From: Nymphaea colorata | Lineage: Eukaryota; Streptophyta; Magnoliopsida; Nymphaeales; Nymphaeaceae | Assembly: GCF_008831285.2 (NCBI RefSeq) | Contig: NC_045149.1 | Coordinates: forward strand, 15,404,578-15,464,577 | DNA length: 60,000 bases | Reading direction: 5' to 3' | Shown here: positions 51,333-60,000 of the stretch, in pieces | Numbering within the stretch: the first letter of the stretch is position 1 | Layout: every line of letters starts with the position of its first letter | The notes under the pieces: generated by a model | What the model was told of the DNA's origin: nothing | Database searches by the model: none | The model's input: the letters and a program-made list of their open reading frames with translations, nothing else | Translations under genes and position numbers: made by a program

Positions 51333-53185
51333 CTATTAAAGATGGACAAAGGTCAGGGATAAACAAGAATCTTTCAGTTCTCTCAAGCAGAAACATAGCA
51401 TGACTTAAAACGCTATTGGAATATTACAATTATGTCATAGACAGCAACCAGATGCCTACTTTCACATCCAGCTTTAAGCATTGAGATAAACGATCATATG
51501 ATCAGTAAGACATCACTAACTCATATACTGACTAAGTCATGAAATCATTGTAAAATAAGACAGATTGAATTCATACAGGCAAAATTATTTGAACATTCTA
51601 ATCCAATCCCCAAGCTTGAGGCAAGTGGGATTTAAACTCCACAAAGCTGGTTACCACTCAGAAGACAGTGCAAGCTCCTACGGCACTTGATCAGTAGATT
51701 CACTTCGGAATCCATATACATTTCCTATGTCGATAAAATGACTTGTAAAAACAAAAAAAATGTCACATATAAAACTTTTCAGAATATCTTGCTACTGTAA
51801 GAATGTTCAGATAAAAAAAACACTTTCCCGGACTTCTCAAAGGAGCAGATAAAAAAAAACACTTCTCTTGCAGAGACTTCTCAAAGAAGCAGGACATGTC
51901 TAATGAGTACATAAAAAGGCTGACGTTGCTTTCCTTTTAAAGAGGGAATACACTAAACACAAACCACCTTAAAAAATATATGGAAAATAAGATTAAAAAA
52001 AAAGAAGTAAACGGACGTGTTAGTCTGTGTTTTTGTGTGTTGTGTGTGCATACATGCACCGCACGAGAAAGAGAGAGAAAGAAAGAGGGAGAGAGATTTG
52101 AACCTTGACTCCACAGGTGGAGGGATCATTTGTGGACTAGTATAACTAGTAGCTACAAGTGGTTAAAAGCCAGGCTTAACATTTCGGATGGGTTTAGTTT
52201 ATTCAATAATTCGGGAGATCTACATGTACAAACGTGCATCTTGGCGGTTGGCCTGTCAGACGAGGTCTACACAAACAGAGAACGAACAGGGCATCCCTGT
52301 TTGATTAACCAGGTCAGGGAGAATTCATACTTCACAGTCATACTACGCATAAGAAATAACATCACTAGCGGCGCTCCTGTCAAATATGACCTCGGCAGAT
52401 CACGTGGATTCAAGTGAAATAAAGGCAACGCAACAAGTTTGGCCTCATTAATAAATCTTCCATGCTTCACGGGCATAAAATAGCCAGAGAGTTTGCGTAG
52501 CTACATGAAATTTGCACATTCATATCACGCATCGGCAGATTCTAGAAGACAAATCGCTATCTCAGAGCTCACTGACTACACGGATAACGCTTGATGGTGT
52601 GCACGGCAGATTTCATAGTCGACAAGAGCCTTGATGCAAAAAAATGAGTCCGCATTAAGGCAAGACATTGAAGATCAAGAACGAACTTTCCCATGAGCAG
52701 AGCAACCTTCGTTGTTACGGAGACGCAATATAATAGAAATTTTAGAGGCTCGCTAGCGACACACGGCAAGAAGATCGAACTGCTAAACTCACTGGAAGAA
52801 ACGTTGCACTCCGAGGAAATGTCTCACTGTTATAATAAAAGTCAGTTTTAGGCGTTCCAATCTGCCGAGCCAAAGGACCTAAAAGAATCTTAGGATCCAC
52901 GAAGAAGGAAGACGGCAACATCTGATCACGCTTGCAGAACGCATTCAGTTAAATGTCAACCCGATCCTTTCGAATAATATAGATCTAGAGTAGAAGGCGC
53001 CGTGCGAACGCCAGAAGGACGATCCAGAAAGAAAAACTATCACGCTTGCAGAACGCATTCAATTAAATCTCAACCCGATTCTTTCGAACAATATAGATCT
53101 GAAGTAGAAGGCGCAATGTGAACCCCAGAAGGACGATCCAGAAAGAAAAACTAGGAGATTACTGCGCAAATCACAAACACGTCAC
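51333..53185 (-). other. Probable leader (5' UTR) intron of GLTP1
   Basis: Donor CGGACAG before GTGACG (53185). Acceptor TTTAATAG at 51333, 14 bp upstream of the ATG at 51319. The only good TATA box for this gene is at 53376-53384, which makes a leader intron the simplest reading. The intron holds a GA-rich tract near 52065-52100 and a 114-bp tandem duplication. Transcript data would be needed for certainty. Confidence 0.6.
52925..53153. repeat. Tandem duplication, two units of about 114 bp, in the GLTP1 leader region
   Basis: 52925-53038 and 53039-53153 are nearly identical. Shared blocks include ATCACGCTTGCAGAACGCAT, AATATAGATCT, GTAGAAGGCGC and CAGAAGGACGATCCAGAAAG. A handful of substitutions separate them. 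Confidence 0.93.
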
Positions 53186-53375
53186 CTGTCCGCAGATATG
53201 CACTGACTTTGATCGACCGGGTGAAAGGACTTTCTCCGCCCAATGGGGCCGATCCCGCGATCAACGCCGCCCCGGTCGTGAAGGAATTCAGAGAACTAAT
53301 TTGAATTTCGAAGACGATCGATTTGTAGATTGTCAGGACGGTGGTGATGGCAGTGATGAGTGGCGGCCTCGAGGG

Positions 53376-53384
53376 CCTTTATAG
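53376..53384 (-). promoter_or_regulatory. TATA box of GLTP1
   Basis: Minus strand CTATAAAGG. The predicted start about 30 bp downstream (near 53350) gives a first non-coding exon of about 165 bp ending at 53186. Confidence 0.7.
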
Positions 53385-53399
53385 ATTCTTGCACCACCA

Positions 53400-56014
53400 G
53401 CGAGGGAACTGTGATTTCCGCGGCAAATTTTCTGGTTCCCGTGGCTGATATAATCTGACACTTGAGAAAACTCTACCAACAAGCTCTTCCCAACAAAGAC
53501 CTCCAACTGGCGACAGGGCGTTGCTACGTGGGCCCGCTATCGGCTTGGGCTTATTTCTAAGATTACACCCGTTATTGTTTGACCAAAATATATTCCTTTT
53601 CCTCCCAAGTCTTGTCTACAATTTCATAATAGACCCACGGAAAAAGACACGAATCTGGTTTACGACGAACTTAACGGCATATCTTCTCTCGCTCTATCAC
53701 TAAATATCGTCCCCCACCCCCCAAAAAAAAGCCTTTAAATGCACAAAACTATTTGAGCATTTGGAATTCTTATATTCATATATGTTTGCCATACTTTCAG
53801 TGGCAGTCAGAAATTTATAGCCGAAACTGAAAGGTATTAAATTATTAATACGAGAAATCTTAAAGTTAAAGGGCACCAATAATATTGTGAACTAAATTAT
53901 GTTAAAGAATCAACGTATAAATAAAATCAATTATATGGGATGAAGGGCTTTGTGATCGGGGAGGGAGGTCGGTAGCCCTGTGTTGCCCTTAGGAGAAACA
54001 AGGCCTACGGAGAGGAGAGAGAGAGAGGTTTTGGAAGAAGGGTGGCCCCAAAAAAGCAGAAAAAAACAAGAATGAAAAGAAGAAGAAGAAGACGAGAGAG
54101 AGAGAAATGCACCTGGTTTCAGAAAACTTCACTCTTCACTCCTCTGGTGGAACATGAGAAGAAGCAAGAGGATGTGAGCCCTGTTTCTCACGCAGGGGAG
54201 GAGACCTCTCTCTTTCCTTGCATGTTGAAGAAAAAAAAGTGGGTGGAAGAAAGTGGTAGTCTTTTTTTCTTTTATCTCTTTCTACTCCCTTTAAATTTTA
54301 AAAGGATTGGATTTACACTATAAAACTCTCATTTCCTTTCTCTCTCATCTCAACGTATTCTTTCCCCTCATTTCTAATTAGCCAACCAAACAAGAACAGA
54401 TTGCTCAATCTCTCATTTTCCCTCCAACCAAACAAGACGTAAAGAAACAATATAGAAATAAGATATATGTTGGTCTGTGTGGGCAACTGCCCACCACACC
54501 TACCGAAACTGTATCTTTCTACGTGCCATCGATATACATCGTACGTTGTTCCAACAGCAGTGTTTTTGTTTGAGATTCTTTTCCATTGAAAACTATGTTA
54601 CTGACAATGCACTTTGATATTTTTTAAAAACTTCGTGGACAGCAAGATCCGTCGGCACAATCCAATTCTGAATGGTTCAATTTCAGTCAAAATTGGCCGT
54701 GAAATTTTACTTTTTCTGACGGTCGAGAATAGTATGAAATAAAAAGGTGGGATCCCAAGATATGGAATTTATTCCTTTTCCTTCGTTTTCAGCACTGTTT
54801 ACGATATAAAATGGACGAGGACGAATCTTGTCCGAAAAAGAAAAGGGAAAGGCAATGGGACTACAGACCTCAACCGCATTCGGGAAATGTTACCAAATAG
54901 CCATCTCCTTAATTCCAATCGCCCTTCCTTTTACTATTGAAAATAATGGTTCTGGACCACAGTCTGAATTAAAAAAAAAAAACAACAAAAAAAACTTTTA
55001 GCGTATGAGATCCTACCTCTAATATACTTTGCTTTCATGGATTTGTTCTGTTTACAAACAAATGATTAATTCAGTCATTGTGTTTTTTAGTTTTTCTTTC
55101 TTTCTCTTAGGGTATTGAATCCAATTTCCTATGTATTTAGTTGATCCAAATCGAATCTGTTTGGGATCTTGTTGAATACGTTCGCCTCTTAATGCTACTG
55201 AGCATTTGAGATATATGGACTTCCCTCTTCTCCCCCAACCCAAAAGAAACTTTTTTTTCTCCCACTCCAAATTGGACCATGTATATCTGCTACTATGGAG
55301 ATGTAATGTTTTTTAAAAGCATGGGTCTCAAAAATTAGAATAATTTCAAATCCCCAGGGATATGAGAAGACAAACGCAGCCAGAGAAAAACTGGAGAACA
55401 GTGGATCAGGATACTCAATCAGGCGACCCTCTTAGAGCATGTTTAACTGTGTGGACCCACATGTAGGCAGTGAGGGCAGTTGCCCACACTAGCACCTTAA
55501 AAGTTCTCTATTCTCATATTGATGCATTTAATTTTTTTTCTTCATTTTATATATTGTGGTGCCCCTAAAGATACAAATGTTCTTGAATTAGTGCCCCTGG
55601 ACCTAAAATTTCCTAGCTCGGCCTCTCTATCATTGCTGGAATGCTAATTTCCAGGAATGGTTGAACTTAGAATGCTTGCAAATGGTATTCTGAAAATGGC
55701 AGCATGAAGGCGTTCCATGTTTGCGTACGGGCAAATCATGGGGATGCCTCTTGCCCCTCACAAGTTGCATCATGCATGCATGTTCCACCCATTCGGATGG
55801 AACGTTTGATTTTGCGGACTTGGAACAAGTGGAACGCCTGTATCAATTGTTTGTATACACCTAAGACACGCGGATATAACTATATGCAGGATGGAAACTT
55901 TGTCAGGGACAACGCTGCATTAAATATACACATAAGATGGACTTTGCAAGATAACTTTATTCTGTTCTCATTGAAGGGTACATGTATTTGATTGATTGAT
56001 CACAGGAAGAAGAA
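53400..56014. other. Intergenic DNA, with likely transposon debris
   Basis: No supportable gene. A GA-rich stretch lies near 54011-54110. Near 55440-55640 is a block with GTGAGGGCAGTTGCCCACAC and GTGGTGCCCCTAAAG. A similar GGGCAACTGCCCACCACACC motif lies at 54481-54500. These look like relics of a dispersed element, but I cannot name it. Confidence 0.4.
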
Positions 56015-57036
56015 TTATGGTGTTTGGAATATCTTGGCAGGTGCAGGATATTTCATGGCGTTTTTAAGCAGTTTCTTGGTGACTGCGTCTCCAAGATCAA
56101 CCCCACAAATGTCGGCCAAGCGTATGAGGTAAAGGAGGACGTCGGACAGTTCTTCTCCAAGGTGCTCCTTGTCCCCTTCTTCCCAGTTTGGCAGCCCTCT
56201 CGCCACCTCTCCCCTCCACTGGAAAATTTCTGACAGCTCTCCCACTTCACCAACCTGTGTGAAAGGCGGGATCAAATTTCATGGACTGCAAGTTCATAAT
56301 TGCTGAAACGTAACCCTCATAATACACAATATGTTTACATATATAGTTTCTGTCTTCCTTTTGTCGTGTAAGTTCGTGCATGTAGATGTCTTCGAGACTT
56401 CTTCATTAAAAGAATAAAAAAGTATTGTGAAATAATAAAAGGATCGGAATAGGCAGAGCTTGACAAATATTTTTTTCAGTTGATAACTAAAGTCGTCTTA
56501 AAGCTTACACAGTTTTATTATTAAACCTTTTCTTTTGTTTTGCTTTTTTATGTATTTTCAGCACTCTCAAAGCTTTTCTAACATAAGGGAGAATCCAGAT
56601 CTGCCGAATGCAACATTTGGCACCGACAGACTTGAACCCTCTTCAGTATACGTGTATATATAAACCTAGGCCTACTATTCTTCTTCCATCTAAACAGCAA
56701 AAGAATTATATAAATTTGTCCCTCCAGCTGTGCTTGCCTCTTAGTTATATGACCGACAGAAATAAAAATAAAAATAAAAATCAAAGAGAACACAAGAAAT
56801 TAAAGAGGCTAGAAAAAAGTGCAGTGATTCACAGAATGAGGTTAGCTTGAAGACAGTACCATGGCAAGGAGTAGGTTTCTTGGGCTGTGAAACTGATCCC
56901 AGTCTCTTGCACTTGCAAACTCTTCTAGCCTGCACTTGAGCTCCTTTAGACCAACATCCACCATCTCTGGATTTCCCACTTCCTGGACCTCCTTTCTTTC
57001 TTCTGCTTCTCCTCCCATCTTTCTTGTGCGTTCCAT
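56015..57036 (-). CDS. dCTP pyrophosphatase 1-like (MazG-type NTP pyrophosphohydrolase)
   Basis: Two exons, 57036-56860 and 56254-56015, joined in phase 0 across a 605-bp intron (GCCATG before GTACTG; CACACAG before GTTGGT). The product is 138 residues, a normal length for the family. The all-alpha MazG metal-binding pattern is present: GEVGELSEIFQW (Glu62, Glu65, Glu68) and LGEELSDVLLYLIRLAD (Glu94, Asp97), with the ExxE and ExxD halves about 25 residues apart. DWDQFHSPRNLLLAM precedes it, as in DCTPP1 proteins. Family role: hydrolyses dCTP and modified dNTPs to the monophosphate and pyrophosphate with Mg2+, cleaning the nucleotide pool. The start at MERTRKMGG was chosen as the first ATG in frame; Met7 is an alternative. 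Confidence 0.93.
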
Positions 57037-59640
57037 GAGAATGAAATTGTTCCAAGATTTATAGGGGGATTTTCTGTATTTATTTTATTCATCGTGGAGA
57101 ATATAAATATAAACTAAAGGAAAAACAAAGATATATGGGAATCTTTTAATATTTTACTGTGTATTATTCCACCACACACCATGCAAAATGGCCAACTGAG
57201 GGTCTAAAAATGAGGGGGCATATTCTCCCAGCCTATGGTTTGAAGGGAATCTATAATATCAGGGGAATGGCAATTGAGGGCAAAGCGAGATTTAACTGTA
57301 GTAGAGAAAATTACCTTTGAAGGTGATTCCATACGCGGACGGCCACCACTTGGCAGCAGAGAAGGCATTGATTTTACATGAATAACAACTTGCCTAGTTG
57401 CCTTGTGATGAAGTCGAGATGTATTCTTATCCTTCTGGGGTCTGCAGTACCACGAGGGGATGACGTACTGCAACTGGGGAATTTGGTGCTGCCGAATTCT
57501 ACCTGTGAGACTAAAGGGTTGAAAGAATTTATGGACTTGGAAAAGCAAAAGCCTTTTATTCCTGGAATTGGCTTTCAAGCTGCGTCACCAAAGCGCCAGT
57601 GTATCTCAAAAAGCTCCTCATTTACAGTCTACATGCAATTTGTGAATATTGAACAAAAGTGATCAAGATCAGTACCAATTTCCTTCCTTCCAGTAGTGGT
57701 GGAGTCACATCACATGTAAGCTTGTGCGGGCGGCCGCCCACATGGACTTTGTCAGATTCGGCAAATGGAGCTTGGACTGCATTCTCCCTACTAATAATCG
57801 AGTCATGAGAACAGGGAATCTGTTACCACATGCTTGTGGGTCTACATCTATGTATCTTCTTGTTTTTAGTCAGAAACATATGCCTCTGTCATTTGGATTT
57901 CAAGATGTAATGAACTTTGCATTTGGGTAGGTTCTCATGGCGTCCAATAGCCTTTCAAAAAGCATAAAACTTTCTTCGAAAGCTTCAAATTAAAATCTTC
58001 GACTGTTCATCGACTTGACTTCACTTTGATTAGTCAAGATTCATGAGCAGGACCGAACTACAAGACTTTGCTAATGCCTTGTATCATGTCGAAAAGAATG
58101 GGATTACAAATTACAAACGAATTTACCTTTTACAACTAGGAGAGTCGACATGAACTTTTGGGAGATAGTTTGCAACGTGATTCTAAAAGTAGTTTGGCAA
58201 TAGTAATGCATTGCTTCTGTCCAATGAATCTGCCCTAAGAAATGAGATAGATACATGAAACAGTGTTATAATGTCACAAATGTACCACATTTTTGAGGTA
58301 GATGACTGTTTGAAAGGTCAAGACTCGTTATAAAACAGCCAGGATCCAAAAAGGTCAGAACTAGATTCATGGGATAGTAACATTATGTTACAGTTATCAA
58401 ACGACCCACCCATAAGGATTGAGGCGTGGCAGGGCAGGCATCAAAAGAAATGGCATGTCCCCAATAACATGGCTGCCAATTACAAAATTCACCTAACTTT
58501 TAAGTTTAAAGTTTGCAACATATAAAATATAATTAGGGTTTCACCTATTGTCTACGTTCAGTTGACCGATTTCCTAATCTTTTTCAAAGCGTCCAATGTG
58601 CTTTCATCATCATCATGTAACCAAGAAGGAATGTTATCTCACTTGCTATATGAAACTTTTCTGTCAAAATATTCAATAGTAACACTCACCAGCATGCAAG
58701 CAAAATGCCTTCCGAAAGTCTTGAAAACTGTAAATTTCAAGAACGTGATGGGCACAAGAGAGAGCAGCAGGGGTTGGTGTCCAGATGTGAATCGTTCGGT
58801 GCCAAATTGAATTTAGTCGAACCCTGTGTAGTTGGATTCAGATTTGGACATCGTGTTTTTTAAAACTAATACAAGGTCTTGTATTATATGTAACAGGGTG
58901 GATTTTTATCTGATTTTAGTCTGATATCAAAATCACTGAACATCGATTGGTATAGGGATCCAATTAAATGGATTAGGAATTGATCGTGAACATTAAAATT
59001 GACTTCTTATCTGGATTTCACATAACCTTTTCTGGATGTAGATCAACAGAAATGAAGCTTAATGTGAATTCAAAGGTATGAGAACGTTCGATAGTGTGTC
59101 CCACCTCACACGCATTGCTGCGGGGCACTGTGTTCCAGAAGCAGCATGCCTCTTAAACTGGCTTTCTCGTGTAGTGATTTCCTTTTCTAATCATCTAAAA
59201 GGTCCAGATCCAATTCCATCAGTTTGTAAAAGGGTTCGAATTTTATGCTTAATTATAGATTTCGGATCTAGTCCAATATAAGGACGCTGATACTTACTTG
59301 GTAGAGAGCCCAGCGAGGAACCGGAACAAGCAGAGGATCTAATACATCCTATGGCCACACAAGATTGAAATGGCAACCCATCTTAGACTATTTAAAACCA
59401 GATCGATGAGTCAGAACCGATCCAAATCCATAAACGACATCGTTCGTGGACATGTATGCACCACAAGAGCCAAGCAAGGGAGCAAACGTTTAGAAAACAT
59501 TATGTCAGCATGGTTAATAAAATTGAGGTGGGGGTGGCGAAGCAAATTTTAATAATAAAACTAAGGCCCGATAAAGAACGTGTTTTACAATTTTGAAAGT
59601 ATCGAGGACTTTTTCCACAAAAGCAGCTCGTCCACCCTAC
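57037..59640. other. Intergenic DNA between DCTPP1 and RPL14
   Basis: No gene supported. A probable MITE lies at 58188-58412. Several stretches (for example 58800-59000 and 59195-59290) have the look of decayed repeats. The minus-strand open frame 57204-57578 has no recognisable family and no splice support. Confidence 0.45.
58188..58412. mobile_element. Degenerate MITE-like element with about 40-bp inverted ends
   Basis: The left end (from GTTTGGCAATAGTAA through CCAATGAATCT) aligns with the reverse complement of the right end (GTTTGATAACTGTAA through CCCATGAATCT), with roughly three quarters of positions matching by eye. Size about 215-225 bp. No coding frame and no clear target duplication. 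Confidence 0.55.
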
Positions 59641-59811
59641 CGTTCAGCTCGGCCCTAGATCGGACGGTTTAGATCTTATCTCAGGGCGCATAAACCCTTA
59701 ATCTTCGTCACCCACAGTCTCTCTGACTCTCCCCTCTCTCTTTCTCACGCGCGCGCCCCCCCCCCCCCCCTCTCTCTCTCTCTTTCGGCGGTCGGCCCCT
59801 AAACCTTCACC
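59641..59811 (+). promoter_or_regulatory. Promoter and 5' UTR of the eL14 gene
   Basis: Contains a telo-box-like ATAAACCCTTAAT near 59689-59701 and a long pyrimidine-rich leader with poly-C (about 59757-59770) and (CT)n. Plant ribosomal protein genes usually carry telo-boxes and pyrimidine-rich leaders. Confidence 0.6.
59757..59785. repeat. Poly-C and (CT)n tract in the eL14 leader
   Basis: C homopolymer of about 14 bases followed by CT dinucleotides, read directly. The exact C count is prone to assembly error. Confidence 0.85.
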
Positions 59812-60000
59812 ATGGTGAGAATGGATCCTAAAACCCTAAAAAATGGCGTTCTTTCTTCCATTTTCCCTACATTTTCGTTTTCCTGGTTCGTTATGGAAGT
59901 TCAGATCTGCCTCTATTTTACGTTTTCTTTTTCGGATATTTTTTAGCCTTTCAAACGGTATGTGGAGATCGGAAGGGTGGCTATGGTCAATTACGGGAAG
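59812..60000 (+). CDS. RPL14: 60S ribosomal protein L14 (eL14), 5' part, cut by window edge
   Basis: Exon 1 codes only for the initiator ATG (59812-59814). A 132-bp intron (GTGAGA to TTTTAG, 59815-59946) follows, and exon 2 starts CCTTTCAAACGG at 59947. The joined product reads MPFKRYVEIGRVAMVNYGK, the known N-terminus of eL14. The frame is still open at the window end. The protein is a component of the large ribosomal subunit. Reading straight through the ATG without splicing gives a short nonsense frame that stops within the intron, which supports the splice. A telo-box-like AAAACCCTAAAA sits in the intron. Confidence 0.92.

Overview
The window is nuclear DNA of a flowering plant. It shows GT-AG introns, a head-to-tail polyubiquitin gene with a leader intron ending just before the ATG, a Ty1/copia retrotransposon primed by initiator-Met tRNA, and plant-only families (RIC/CRIB effector, phragmoplast kinesin, long-chain alcohol oxidase). 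The species cannot be fixed from the sequence alone. Intergenic DNA is AT-rich with many GA/CT and AT microsatellites. Exon models come from joining conserved reading frames across canonical splice sites; no transcript data were available.

Layout: 1-545 is a decayed copy of part of exon 1 of the gene at 10-15 kb. 1479-6315 is a nearly complete but frame-broken copia element (minus strand) with both LTRs and a 5-bp target duplication. 6779-8536 is a 5'-truncated, frameshifted long-chain alcohol oxidase (minus). 9998-15236 is a KIN14B-interacting-protein-like WD40 gene (minus, 3 exons). 17710-19311 is a seven-unit polyubiquitin gene (minus) with its leader intron and TATA box. 22215-26699 is a KIN10A/PAKRP2-type kinesin (minus, 6 exons). 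31710-35546 is an ANKRD13/GPCR-chaperone-type ankyrin protein (plus, 2 exons). 39975-41791 is a RIC1-like ROP effector with a CRIB motif (minus, 4 exons). 45026-51319 is a GLTP1-type glycolipid transfer protein (minus, 6 coding exons plus a probable leader exon). 56015-57036 is a MazG-type dCTP pyrophosphatase (minus, 2 exons). 59812-60000 is the start of a ribosomal protein eL14 gene (plus), cut by the window edge.

The genes are ordinary housekeeping and cytoskeletal/trafficking genes and do not form an operon-like system. Two neighbour pairs echo Arabidopsis gene order as I recall it: the KIN14B-interacting protein with the KIN10A kinesin (At4g14310 and At4g14330), and RIC1 with GLTP1 (At2g33460 and At2g33470). 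I found no convincing new biological system. The most interesting items are the partial gene duplication, the broken oxidase, the MITE inside a GLTP intron, the basic repeat array in the RIC tail, and several local duplications.
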